Numbered from the stretch's first letter, positions 1-7,000 are shown. The stretch is 57,392 bases of DNA from a virus (IMGVR_UViG_3300048587_000172:1-57392); one strand, 5' to 3'. The notes: a model not told the origin generated them from the sequence alone. Made by a program: numbers and translations.

Positions 1-1
1 T

Positions 2-265
2 ATTGTTGATTTTTATTATCCTTTTGAAAACTATATGGAATATTATAACAGTTTTTTCGGTGATGAAGAAACTATTAATGAAGAAGATAAATATGATACT
101 TTGAATGATGCACCACGCCGACAGAAGATTTCATATCTTACTTGTCATTCAAGTAGTATTACACCGCGAATTTATGATGATAACTCTTTAGTTAGGAAAG
201 GTTGGAACAAACCACCACGATATCATCGTAGCATTAATCGTGAAACCATCAGACAACAATTTTAA
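2..265 (+). CDS. Hypothetical protein, 5' end cut by window
   Basis: The frame is open from base 2, and the first in-frame ATG (35) has no ribosome-binding site, so the gene most likely starts before the window. The visible part is about 87 residues: acidic in the middle, then Arg/Lys and Tyr rich near the end. It ends at TAA 263-265. I recognise no domain. It leads, with about 30 bases between, into the next small gene, which suggests one operon. Confidence 0.55.
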   Translation: MVDFYYPFENYMEYYNSFFGDEETINEEDKYDTLNDAPRRQKISYLTCHSSSITPRIYDDNSLVRKGWNKPPRYHRSINRETIRQQF

Positions 266-295
266 CCGCCGGATATCCGGCAAAGGAAGTGAATT

Positions 296-550
296 ATGAA
301 TATGACAGTAAATCAAGTGGAAGATGTAGCAGGACAACAGGTACAAACAAAAGAAGATCAAATGTTTGTATCTGATTTGTTGCGGAGTCTTAGCTATATC
401 CAAAATCCATCGGTGAAAACGATTTACGATATTGCTTATGATTGTGGATACGCTTCACGCCATAATCCATTTGTAAAGGCTATCATTACAATTAGTAAAG
501 AAGCTGATTTTGAATTGAGTGTTGATAAAGCAGTATCAACCATTATCTAA
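296..550 (+). CDS. Small hypothetical protein
   Basis: 84 residues; the start ATG follows a clear AAAGGAAG ribosome-binding site at the usual distance. The protein is soluble, with no membrane segment and no cysteine motif. No family recognised. The residues from about 45 on (YDIAYDCGYASRHNPFVKA) look helical and could be a small winged or HTH fold, but this is only an impression. It lies in a co-directional run of small early-type genes. Confidence 0.6.
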   Translation: MNMTVNQVEDVAGQQVQTKEDQMFVSDLLRSLSYIQNPSVKTIYDIAYDCGYASRHNPFVKAIITISKEADFELSVDKAVSTII

Positions 551-601
551 CGTATAGTTGCAGTAATAATCAGAGATAGTCTACTTTTGAAGGAAGAAAC
601 T

Positions 602-949
602 ATGGGAAAGATAAATACATTATCACGGTATGAATGTCGGGAAATTGAAAACTGGTTAGAAAAGAAATGGGAAGAATTTAAAGGAAAGGGATATACAAAG
701 GAATTTATTGCGGAAATGTATATTAAGGATGTAAATCCTAAGTATAAAGTAACAAAATACAATATTGATGGCGCTGCTAAAGGTATTGGTAAATCGTGGT
801 TGGAGATTAACAATCGCGTTACAAACCTTGCTGTAGATAATGATAAATTAAACATCGTTATTCGTTCTCTTGTTAATATCTACAAGATATACGGTGAAAA
901 TGTACCGGAAGATTTGCAGGATATCTTTATGAAAATTAAAGGTAACTAA
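602..949 (+). CDS. Small hypothetical protein
   Basis: 115 residues from ATG 602, which follows AAGGAAG closely. A TTG at 587 would add five residues but overlaps that ribosome-binding site, so the ATG is preferred. The protein is Lys/Glu rich and looks all-helical (a WLEKKWEEFKGKGYTKEF helix near the start). Its C-terminal half is predicted helical with no cysteine. No family recognised. Confidence 0.6.
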   Translation: MGKINTLSRYECREIENWLEKKWEEFKGKGYTKEFIAEMYIKDVNPKYKVTKYNIDGAAKGIGKSWLEINNRVTNLAVDNDKLNIVIRSLVNIYKIYGENVPEDLQDIFMKIKGN

Positions 950-960
950 CAATCAACTTC

Positions 961-992
961 ACCTATCTAGTCGATAACACTACTAGATAGGT
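961..992 (+). repeat. Perfect 11-bp inverted repeat (hairpin)
   Basis: ACCTATCTAGT (961-971) is exactly complementary to ACTAGATAGGT (982-992), with a 10-base loop. It sits between two small genes and has no following T-run, so it is not a textbook intrinsic terminator. The 3' arm plus the next 20 bases (to 1014) resemble the terminator hairpin at 52689-52730: both contain CTAGATAGGT followed shortly by AGATGTTGTTAC. Confidence 0.7.
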
Positions 993-1036
993 TTATGTAA
1001 CAGATGTTGTTACAGTATATAAATGAAAGGAATAAA

Positions 1037-1591
1037 ATGCCGAAAGTAACAAAAATGAAAAAATTTCTGAAACAAATAAAAAAGGAACAACTAAATCAAC
1101 CTGAAATTCGTATTAAATATATAGTAATGCAATTACAAACGACAATGGATGAAAAAGGTATTAGCTTTGGAATACTAATACCTTTTATTGTGGAAGGTAG
1201 TAACAGGTACGACGCAATTAGACAATTGTGCATCCATCCAAAATCACGTGGGTTTTTCGGTAAACAATATACTGAACTATTCGTTATTGATAGTGAGGAT
1301 ATTGAATGTTACGATTTACAGGAAAACATTTATAATTGGGCAGTAACATTAATAGACCCTTATGATACAGAACTGTCTATTTCTTTTGCTAAACATGTAG
1401 TTGAAAATTTTAAAAGAAAATATAAAGATAGAGAGATTACTCAATTGGATTATGTGGATAAAGATAAATTTCATGCTTATTATCTAAAAGAAGAAAAAGA
1501 AAAATCTAACGAAACTGAATTGATAACTCCTGAAAAGAAAGAAAACCCAAATACTATCAAACCCGATCCTAGTAAAAAATTCTATAATTAA
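1037..1591 (+). CDS. Hypothetical protein, about 184 aa
   Basis: Starts at ATG 1037 behind GAAAGGAAT; an upstream in-frame ATG (1004) lies inside the repeat-like leader and has no ribosome-binding site. The first 15 residues are very basic (Lys-rich), the middle is mixed alpha/beta with hydrophobic strands, and the last 30 residues are a Lys/Glu/Pro-rich, probably disordered tail ending KPDPSKKFYN. No family recognised. Confidence 0.6.
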   Translation: MPKVTKMKKFLKQIKKEQLNQPEIRIKYIVMQLQTTMDEKGISFGILIPFIVEGSNRYDAIRQLCIHPKSRGFFGKQYTELFVIDSEDIECYDLQENIYNWAVTLIDPYDTELSISFAKHVVENFKRKYKDREITQLDYVDKDKFHAYYLKEEKEKSNETELITPEKKENPNTIKPDPSKKFYN

Positions 1592-1618
1592 CGATTAAAT
1601 ATTACAAAGGGACAACAA

Positions 1619-1873
1619 ATGACCGAATCACTAAGATTTAACGAACGTACAGAATCAACCCGTATGGCTGTAGCAAGGCGTCTACAACATGAGAGAATCA
1701 GCCGGGCTATGTCACTTGATGAATTTTCACTTTTCACTGGCATACATCGAATGATGTTGTGGCGTTGGGAAACTGAAAGAAGCATTCCGGATGCGTCGTC
1801 AATTTGTCGTCTTGCTGAACGGTTAAACTGTTCAACCGATTATCTTTTGGGACGTACCGAATCAAAAAATTAA
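1619..1873 (+). CDS. XRE/Cro-CI family HTH regulator
   Basis: 84 residues, essentially a single Cro/C1-type helix-turn-helix. The pattern RLQHERISRAMSLDEFSLFT, then HRMMLWRWETERSIPDA and a final SSICRLAERLNCSTDYLLGR, is the classic five-helix XRE arrangement (roughly residues 20-80). It has no effector or dimerisation extension. The ribosome-binding site AAAGGGA precedes ATG 1619. It lies directly upstream of the strong promoter at 1893-1920, so it may repress that promoter; this is inference from position only. Confidence 0.85.
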   Translation: MTESLRFNERTESTRMAVARRLQHERISRAMSLDEFSLFTGIHRMMLWRWETERSIPDASSICRLAERLNCSTDYLLGRTESKN

Positions 1874-1892
1874 AATTTTTGATTTAAAACGT

Positions 1893-1920
1893 TTGACATT
1901 GAAAATTCTCATGGTATATT
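1893..1920 (+). promoter_or_regulatory. Sigma70-like promoter
   Basis: A perfect -35 TTGACA (1893-1898) is followed after 16 bases by TATATT (1915-1920). The transcript would begin near 1927 and carry an 80-base leader before the gene at 2005. The adjacent XRE gene makes repression or timing control plausible. Confidence 0.75.
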
Positions 1921-2004
1921 TCTCTTAGTTAAATAACGGTGTGAACAGTGAGTCACACCAAAACTACAACAGACGCTATAGCGTCAAAGAAAGGTTAGTG
2001 GATC

Positions 2005-2580
2005 ATGGCAAATGCAGTTTCAAAGGTAGGCGGTTTGAAGGGTGCAACGGCAACGAATGCAGCAAAGGCACCAGCAGGTGCAACGAATGCACCTGCTGAA
2101 AAGCAGAAGAAGCCGCGCGGAATGCAACCAAAGGCACCTTACAATTTTAAGGATGCAAAGATTTATGATACCGATGGTAATTCATCGCCTATCCTGAATG
2201 AACAAGGTAAGTTGCTTGCACTTCCGCGCGAATTTAAGGATTCGGATGGTAAGCTGATTCAAGAAGGTTTCAATTTTAAGAAGCATAAGCCACTTTCAAA
2301 AGAAGAGTTTGCGGATGAGCCGCTGTTCCTTTTGTATAAAGCTGAAAATCTTGAATGGCGTTCGAATCGTGGTTTGAAGCAGGCAGCTAACCTGCGCAAG
2401 AATGCTGAATTGTGGAAGACTCAAGGCGATCCAGTTAAGCGTAAGAAGCTTTCGAAGATTCAGAAGATGCGCGAAGCAATGGCTAAGCTTGAGGCTGAAC
2501 TTGAAGCCGAAGGCGTAGATATGTCAGACTTTAGGTCGAAGGCAGACAGCGCAGAGGCGGAACTGACCGCTGCTGAATAA
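2005..2580 (+). CDS. Abundant-type Ala/Lys-rich hypothetical protein
   Basis: 191 residues. Residues 1-45 are a low-complexity Ala/Gly/Lys/Pro tail with a repeated ATNA(A/P) unit. Then comes a compact middle region (PYNFKDAKIYDTDGN onwards), and the C-terminal 50 residues are a charged helix or coiled coil (KIQKMREAMAKLEAELEAEG). Codon use is clearly more GC-rich and regular than in neighbours. It has its own strong promoter and terminator. Together these suggest a highly expressed, perhaps nucleic-acid-binding or early takeover protein. I recognise no family. Confidence 0.7.
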   Translation: MANAVSKVGGLKGATATNAAKAPAGATNAPAEKQKKPRGMQPKAPYNFKDAKIYDTDGNSSPILNEQGKLLALPREFKDSDGKLIQEGFNFKKHKPLSKEEFADEPLFLLYKAENLEWRSNRGLKQAANLRKNAELWKTQGDPVKRKKLSKIQKMREAMAKLEAELEAEGVDMSDFRSKADSAEAELTAAE

Positions 2581-2586
2581 GTATGA

Positions 2587-2622
2587 AATTTAGCTTGACT
2601 TCGCACATTTTCAGGCTAAATT
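2587..2622 (+). terminator. Hairpin after the 2005-2580 gene
   Basis: AATTTAGC (2587-2594) pairs with GCTAAATT (2615-2622). There is no T-run directly after it. It is probably part of a composite termination region with the next hairpin. Confidence 0.4.
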
Positions 2623-2627
2623 ACAAC

Positions 2628-2666
2628 AATCAAGTCAGTCTTAACGGGTTGGCTTGATTTTCCTTC
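2628..2666 (+). terminator. Intrinsic terminator
   Basis: AATCAAGTC (2628-2636) pairs with GGCTTGATT (2651-2659, one mismatch) and is followed by TTTTCCTTCCTTT. It closes the single-gene unit 1893-2580. Confidence 0.6.
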
Positions 2667-2675
2667 CTTTCGACG

Positions 2676-2710
2676 TACAGGCGGCCCGTTTGACTGTCGG
2701 GCCGCCTGTA
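2676..2710 (+). repeat. 13-bp perfect GC-rich hairpin
   Basis: TACAGGCGGCCCG (2676-2688) and CGGGCCGCCTGTA (2698-2710) are perfect inverted repeats around a 9-base loop. Neither strand has a T-run after it, so it is not a normal terminator. It is strikingly GC-rich for this genome. Confidence 0.75.
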
Positions 2711-2729
2711 GACTGGAAGAATAACAGTC

Positions 2730-2762
2730 ATTATTGATAGTTTATTGATGGTTTATTGATAG
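2730..2762 (+). repeat. Three tandem 11-bp direct repeats
   Basis: The unit (A/T)TTATTGAT(A/G)G occurs three times back to back at exact 11-bp spacing, about one helical turn, 28 bases before the next start codon. That geometry suits an operator or activator site. Confidence 0.75.
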
Positions 2763-2789
2763 TACAGTCTTTTGTGATAGGTCAATTTA

Positions 2790-3116
2790 ATGCAAAAACA
2801 CCCTTATAAACCCACTTTAACACCAGCGCAGCGAGAAGCTGAACTACTCCGAAATATTAAATTCTACGATCATGTTACCGAACATGGCGCGGAAGAATTA
2901 GCTGAATTAGAAAAAAAGCGCGACGAAATTCAAACACGAATTAACGCGGTTCATCAACGTATTAAAGATGCACCAGAAAAACGCGCACGTGCGGTTGAAC
3001 TTTTGCAGGCTGTTCGCAAATCAATTCACCTAAAAGAAGTTGCACCAAAACTAGATAGACTGCAAAAGTTGCAGGCGGAAATGGATAAACTCAAAAACGA
3101 AATTGGGGATGAGTAA
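2790..3116 (+). CDS. Coiled-coil hypothetical protein
   Basis: 108 residues, almost all alpha-helical with heptad-like spacing (AELEKKRDEIQTRINAVHQR and DRLQKLQAEMDKLKNEIG). It has no cysteines and no membrane segment. The ribosome-binding region is GATAGGT. Its stop overlaps the start of the following (broken) gene. Its leader resembles that of the SNF2 helicase at 48461-48490. Function unknown; the length and charge fit a small oligomeric adaptor. Confidence 0.6.
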   Translation: MQKHPYKPTLTPAQREAELLRNIKFYDHVTEHGAEELAELEKKRDEIQTRINAVHQRIKDAPEKRARAVELLQAVRKSIHLKEVAPKLDRLQKLQAEMDKLKNEIGDE

Positions 3117-3453
3117 TGTTGACAACAGAAAACGAATACTATTTGCTTAGTCAGTTAATTAATACTCCTAACAGAAGAGTAGCGAAACAAATTGAATTAC
3201 ATATATTAGTACAGGTTGGATAGCAAATCCTACCATACTAAGTAAATACATTGAATTGTTATTGTCTACCGAAGATGATAATGGTGAGTTTGAAAAACTA
3301 GCCGTTCAATATCAACAAGAATCTAATGTACAATATCGAATTGTTGATAATGAAGTGTTTATCATAAATGGAAAAGATTTTGAAAAGTTTGATGGTGAAG
3401 CGCTAGAAAAGATAGATCAAGCGCATTTAGCTTTAATTAAAGAATTGTTCTAA
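3116..3453 (+). pseudogene. Frameshifted paralogue of the 6654-6998 gene
   Basis: From ATG 3116 the frame encodes about 30 residues (MLTTENEYYLLSQLINT...) that match the start of the intact protein at 6654, then runs into TAG 3221-3223. One base back, the next frame continues the match: NPTILSKYIELL against QPTILARYIEFM, and FEKLAVQYQQE against FEELSRIYLQE. The second frame has TGA at 3193-3195, so the shift lies between about 3196 and 3221. No classic slippery heptamer is present. This is either a decayed duplicate or a one-base sequence error. Confidence 0.75.
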
Positions 3454-3486
3454 TTCGAATTGGGTTTAATAAGTAGGTAACAGTCA

Positions 3487-4413
3487 ATGTCAAACGGATA
3501 CACTTTCGAAAATTTCAACCATACAAATCTACTACGACCAAAAAATTATAATGGTCAAGATGTAGCTTACTATCAGGAAAAGAAAGATGGTATCAGAATC
3601 ACGATTTTTAAGTCTGACAGTGGTATTCGTGCTATTACCCGCAATGGTATTACCGACTACGCTAGTGAATTGTTGGCTATACCTAGACTCAAAAAAGAAA
3701 TCGAAAACTTACCTGATAAAACGATACTTGATTGCGAAGCGTATGTACCCGGTGTGCAAGCTGCTAATATTGTTACTCATTTATTGCAATCGTCGCGCGA
3801 CTTACGATTAGGTGTATTCGCGGCACCTTTTTATGATGGATTTTGCTATATAAATGCTGATATCAGAGATATGGATAATTTCTTCTCTGATACACTTTCT
3901 GAAAATCGAAGTAATAATTGTTTAGTTTCTCCCTTACATTGGGTAGAAGTTTATTCACTATCAGCGGAGTTTGCAGGCAACACTCCGCAAATCTGCGCAG
4001 AATTGTTACTTGAACGTGCGAAACGAAATAAAATTGAAGGTTATGTACTCAAAAATGGGCACTATCATCAATGGTATAAATTGAAACCCACAAAGACAGT
4101 TGATTGTTTTGTGGTTGGTTACAACAAATCAACCAGTGGGACGTTTCTAGGCGGGTTAAAGTCTCTGCAAGTGGCTGTACACGATGATGAGAATTATAAC
4201 GGTAGTCAAGATGGTATTTATTTTCGGAATATTGGATTAGTTCCAAGTGGGTTTGATGCCGACTATCGTATGGAAGTTGATTTAGATTCATTGATAGGTA
4301 AAGTTTGTGAAGTAGAGTTTGATTCGTGGACAGACTATAGAAAACTTAAATTCCCACGTTTCTTACGCTGGCGTGAAGATAAGACGCGCGAAGAATGTAC
4401 ACTTGTCGAATAG
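3487..4413 (+). CDS. ATP-dependent DNA ligase
   Basis: 308 residues. Nucleotidyltransferase motif I is KKDGIR, with the adenylated lysine at residue 32. Motif III is seen as LDCEAY, motif IV as EGYVLK, motif V as YKLKPTKTVDCFVVGY, and the OB-fold end has EVEFDSW followed by FPRFLRWREDKT (motif VI-like). The length is that of a minimal phage or bacterial ligase with no DNA-binding extension. It would seal nicks in replicating phage DNA in the cytoplasm. It stands alone between two broken small genes. Confidence 0.92.
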   Translation: MSNGYTFENFNHTNLLRPKNYNGQDVAYYQEKKDGIRITIFKSDSGIRAITRNGITDYASELLAIPRLKKEIENLPDKTILDCEAYVPGVQAANIVTHLLQSSRDLRLGVFAAPFYDGFCYINADIRDMDNFFSDTLSENRSNNCLVSPLHWVEVYSLSAEFAGNTPQICAELLLERAKRNKIEGYVLKNGHYHQWYKLKPTKTVDCFVVGYNKSTSGTFLGGLKSLQVAVHDDENYNGSQDGIYFRNIGLVPSGFDADYRMEVDLDSLIGKVCEVEFDSWTDYRKLKFPRFLRWREDKTREECTLVE

Positions 4414-4421
4414 GTGATACT

Positions 4422-4622
4422 ATGGCAAAACGGAAACAATCTATACCGTATTTAAAACCATGTTCAATACCGTCTAAATTAGTGGAAGAATCTCTTTTAA
4501 ATTAGTATCTCTGTGACCCGTGGTATAAATCAGATATGAAAACATTACAAACTGGTAGATTCGATCATAGAAAAGAGAATAGATCGAATACACCTAAACA
4601 TTTCGATCTACCAGAAGAATAA
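4422..4622 (+). pseudogene. Small gene interrupted by an in-frame TAG
   Basis: ATG 4422 follows AGGTGA and opens a 27-residue peptide (MAKRKQSIPYLKP...) ending at TAG 4503-4505. The same frame then stays open for 38 more codons to TAA 4620-4622 (...WYKSDMKTLQTGRFDHRKEN...). Read through, it is a 65-residue basic protein. TAG is used as a normal stop elsewhere in the window (for example at 4413 and 6397), so general amber recoding is unlikely. I recognise no family. Confidence 0.5.
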
Positions 4623-4660
4623 AATGTAGCTGACTTGATTAACCTTAAGAAGGAATAATT

Positions 4661-4903
4661 ATGAAGTTTTTACCAGAAGTAACGTCATTTTTTGTGTTTG
4701 TAATTATGGTTCTAGCCTTTACCATATCTCTAGACAAGTATCTATCAGTAAATAGTGTAGAAGATATGAAAATTAATGCAATTTTCGGGGTGGTTATAGG
4801 TATAGGAATTTTAGTTGTTCGTGTAAAAGTAGATTTGCGTAATCTCCAAAAAGAAGTTAAAGACTTGAGAGATAATACTACTGAAAATAAGAAAGTGGAT
4901 TAA
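4661..4903 (+). CDS. Small membrane protein with coiled-coil tail
   Basis: 80 residues, starting after AAGAAGGAATAATT. Two hydrophobic segments (about residues 7-25 and 40-55) are followed by a charged helix (DLRNLQKEVKDLRDNTTENK). The size and topology resemble small phage holin-like or membrane-stress proteins. Nothing lytic is adjacent, so a holin role is only one option. Confidence 0.6.
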   Translation: MKFLPEVTSFFVFVIMVLAFTISLDKYLSVNSVEDMKINAIFGVVIGIGILVVRVKVDLRNLQKEVKDLRDNTTENKKVD

Positions 4904-4906
4904 TAC

Positions 4907-4960
4907 AAATCTTATCATATGGTGCGCAAAGAGATTTTGCGACAGGCAAAGATAAGATTT
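4907..4960 (+). terminator. Nested hairpin before the tRNA
   Basis: AAATCTTATC (4907-4916) pairs with GATAAGATTT (4951-4960), with an inner CGCAAA/TTTGCG stem (4925-4930, 4936-4941). The 3' arm runs into a T-run. It could end the upstream operon or mark tRNA processing. Confidence 0.55.
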
Positions 4961-4964
4961 TTAC

Positions 4965-5047
4965 CGGGATATGGCGGAATGGCAGACGCTACGGACTTAA
5001 AATCCGTTGTTAGAAATAACGTAAGGGTTCGAATCCCTTTATCCCGA
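4965..5047 (+). tRNA. tRNA-Leu (anticodon TAA)
   Basis: The acceptor stem CGGGATA (4965-4971) pairs with TATCCCG (5040-5046), and the discriminator is A. The anticodon loop CTTAAAA gives anticodon TAA, which reads UUA. A long variable arm (class II) is present, and the T arm is AAGGG-TTCGAAT-CCCTT (5023-5039). CCA is not encoded. UUA is very common in these AT-rich genes, so the tRNA would supplement the host supply. Confidence 0.93.
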
Positions 5048-5190
5048 TTGTGCAAATGATAGTTTGAAGAGTCTCTATCAGGCGCACAATTAGTAACATC
5101 TACCACCGCAAATAGATGTTGCAACTTAGAGTGTTATTACCCTTAACACTCTTCATAGCCAGTAGGTGAAGCTGGTTTATTTTTGATAAC
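5048..5190 (+). other. Four consecutive hairpins downstream of the tRNA
   Basis: No gene is visible, but four stems follow one another: TTGTGC/GCACAA enclosing TGATAG/CTATCA (5048-5089); AACATCTA/TAGATGTT (5095-5120); AGAGTGTTA/TAACACTCT (5128-5152); and AGCCAG/CTGGTT (5157-5177) followed by TTATTTTT, the last being a good intrinsic terminator. The run may be a structured 3' trailer or a small RNA. Confidence 0.55.
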
Positions 5191-5213
5191 ATTTTGATAG
5201 AAAGGATAAGATT

Positions 5214-5609
5214 ATGTCAAAGAAAGTTACTAAGGTTATTATTCGGGATAGTAACGGACAAGTTCAAACAACAAAATTTCATTCATATAAAAAACAGAAA
5301 CTAGCTAAGGAGTCTGCAAACAAAATCAAACTTCTTGAAAGACAGTTAGATAAAGAGAAAGATAATCTACGTAATCTGACAAAACCTAGACTAACACCTT
5401 TTCAGATTGGACGATTAGCAGCACATGTAGCTACTACTGTGGAACTTTACCCTGATGATACAACTGATAAGTGGGGACAGCATTTGAAAGATTTGATTAA
5501 TGAAGATAGAAATCTTCCAAATTATTTTCAAACTGAAATAGCCTCTAAATATAACGGGATTGTCGGACCAACAGATTTGATTCAAGAATTTTTCGAATAT
5601 TTCGGTTAA
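5214..5609 (+). CDS. Hypothetical protein with basic coiled coil
   Basis: 131 residues with ribosome-binding site AAAGGAT. A basic strand-rich start (VTKVIIRDSNGQVQTTKF) leads into a Lys-rich helix (about residues 28-60) and a helical C-terminal half (DKWGQHLKDLINED). No cysteines. No family recognised. The leader contains ATTTTGATAG, similar to the leaders at 2776 and 48471. Confidence 0.6.
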   Translation: MSKKVTKVIIRDSNGQVQTTKFHSYKKQKLAKESANKIKLLERQLDKEKDNLRNLTKPRLTPFQIGRLAAHVATTVELYPDDTTDKWGQHLKDLINEDRNLPNYFQTEIASKYNGIVGPTDLIQEFFEYFG

Positions 5610-5665
5610 AGTTTCTTTTGGTACTGGCCGATATAAAGGGTAGGAACTTAACCGAAAGGAAACAA

Positions 5666-6010
5666 ATGTTGAAGTCTTTGCATGTGATTTACTGTGATAT
5701 GTGCCAGAATGAGATTATTCAAATTCTTGGCAATGAACCGCCATCGGTTGATGCAATTAAATTAACCGGTGTTGTAGTTGACGATAAAGGCGCACACTTC
5801 TGTAGGAAGTGTTACGGATACGAAAAAATTATCCGATTTGGTAAGACCTACGGAATGTCAGCTACAAATATTAAAGATAAACTGAATAAAATTGCTGTGG
5901 ATATCGACTATAGCAATATTGAAATGAGGGTGGCCGGTCATTTCATGGAAGAAAATGAAATAGAAGCAATCCGTAATCGTCAACGCGATAACAATTTCAA
6001 AATTAGGTAA
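5666..6010 (+). CDS. Zinc-ribbon protein with pol A motif-A look-alike
   Basis: 114 residues from ATG 5666, chosen because AAAGGAAACAA lies just upstream; a TTG at 5618 is much weaker. Two knuckles, C10-x2-C13 and C46-x2-C49, form a treble-clef or zinc ribbon. Residues 79-92 read DIDYSNIEMRVAGH, closely resembling the catalytic motif A of family A DNA polymerases (DYSQIELRVLAH). No polymerase fingers or exonuclease are present. The role is unknown; nucleic-acid binding is likely. Confidence 0.7.
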   Translation: MLKSLHVIYCDMCQNEIIQILGNEPPSVDAIKLTGVVVDDKGAHFCRKCYGYEKIIRFGKTYGMSATNIKDKLNKIAVDIDYSNIEMRVAGHFMEENEIEAIRNRQRDNNFKIR

Positions 6011-6016
6011 TCTAAT

Positions 6017-6397
6017 ATGTCTCAATTACTTAACAACTTTGCAGCAGAAATTCATCGTCGTAACATCGAACAATTGCGCGGCATGGCAATTAACGATCAA
6101 CCTAAAACCGTTGCCTCTGAATTGATTGAAGGGTTAGAGGAATATAGAGATTCATTGAATGGTTTGACAGTTGAAGAAAAGAGAGTTTTAGATAAATTGA
6201 GACTCTATTACGGTGATACTACGGTTAATATCGGTAAAAAAATATGGCATTTTAGTCATAAATTAAACGAGTATGATAGTGAGTACAGAATTACTATATT
6301 TTCTAAGAAAGAAGAAAGTAAATGTGAATCTGTAATAATGAAAACATTAAATGAAGCTTTACGTTGTGTATTTGAAGTAATTCCAAAGGATTTTTAG
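6017..6397 (+). CDS. Hypothetical protein
   Basis: 126 residues, starting six bases after the previous stop. The N-terminal half is helical (NNFAAEIHRRNIEQLRG, then EEYRDSLNGLTVEEKRVLDK). The C-terminal half is strand-rich with one cysteine pair (residues about 106 and 119) not in a zinc spacing. No family recognised. Part of a tight five-gene run, 5666-6998. Confidence 0.55.
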   Translation: MSQLLNNFAAEIHRRNIEQLRGMAINDQPKTVASELIEGLEEYRDSLNGLTVEEKRVLDKLRLYYGDTTVNIGKKIWHFSHKLNEYDSEYRITIFSKKEESKCESVIMKTLNEALRCVFEVIPKDF

Positions 6398-6399
6398 AT

Positions 6400-6657
6400 A
6401 TGGTTAGTGAATACGATGATGGTACAATTCTAATATCTAATAACTATACACAAATTTATTTATTACCAATAAATATTGAAGTAGTTACAATGGAAATAAA
6501 TAGACTTATTACTTTTTATTGTAAAAGTGGAAGTCTTATTATACTAGATTACTATCAGCAATATAATAATACTTCAGAATTGTCATATCAAGATAAGATT
6601 GAAAGAGAAAAATCTTGTAAAAATGATTTTAAACTTTTAACAACAATCATCAAATGA
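6400..6657 (+). CDS. Hypothetical protein
   Basis: 85 residues. It begins two bases after the previous stop and its TGA overlaps the next ATG (ATGA), so translation is probably coupled. It is hydrophobic and strand-rich (TILISNNYTQIYLLPINIEV), with a cysteine-containing central region and a charged helical tail. No signal peptide is convincing. Function unknown. Confidence 0.55.
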   Translation: MVSEYDDGTILISNNYTQIYLLPINIEVVTMEINRLITFYCKSGSLIILDYYQQYNNTSELSYQDKIEREKSCKNDFKLLTTIIK

Positions 6658-6998
6658 TTACATCACTGAACGAATTTGATTTGCTGACTAAGTTAATGGT
6701 AATGCAGGATCGTCATTTAGCTATGATGATTTGGCAACATATTTTCTACGATTGTAATATTGCGCAACCAACAATATTAGCAAGGTATATAGAATTTATG
6801 TATAAATCTGATACAAAAGATGACGTATCTACTTTTGAAGAATTATCACGAATTTATTTGCAAGAGGAAGGTATTCAATTTTATATTAGTTTGTATGGAT
6901 ACCCTCAAAGAATGAATAATCAACCTAAATCGCCAGATTATAAATTGATAATGAAAGATGAATTAGTAACAGCAGAAGCGCAAGAACCTAAAATTTAA
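6654..6998 (+). CDS. Hypothetical protein, intact member of a duplicated family
   Basis: 114 residues, coupled to the previous gene through ATGA. Its first 75 residues match, by eye, the two halves of the frameshifted gene at 3116-3453 (N(/Q)PTILxxYIE and FE(K/E)Lxxx(Y)xQE), so the phage once had two copies. It is mostly helical and soluble. The function is not recognised. Confidence 0.65.
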   Translation: MITSLNEFDLLTKLMVMQDRHLAMMIWQHIFYDCNIAQPTILARYIEFMYKSDTKDDVSTFEELSRIYLQEEGIQFYISLYGYPQRMNNQPKSPDYKLIMKDELVTAEAQEPKI

Positions 6999-7000
6999 TC

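Noticed and set aside
2730-2762. CRISPR-like short repeats
   Set aside because: The three 11-bp units have no spacers between them; they are plain tandem repeats.
4422-4622. Genome-wide amber recoding
   Set aside because: TAG ends several clearly intact genes (for example the ligase at 4413), so a reassigned TAG is not supported.
5666-6010. Family A DNA polymerase gene
   Set aside because: 114 residues cannot hold a polymerase; only one motif resembles it.
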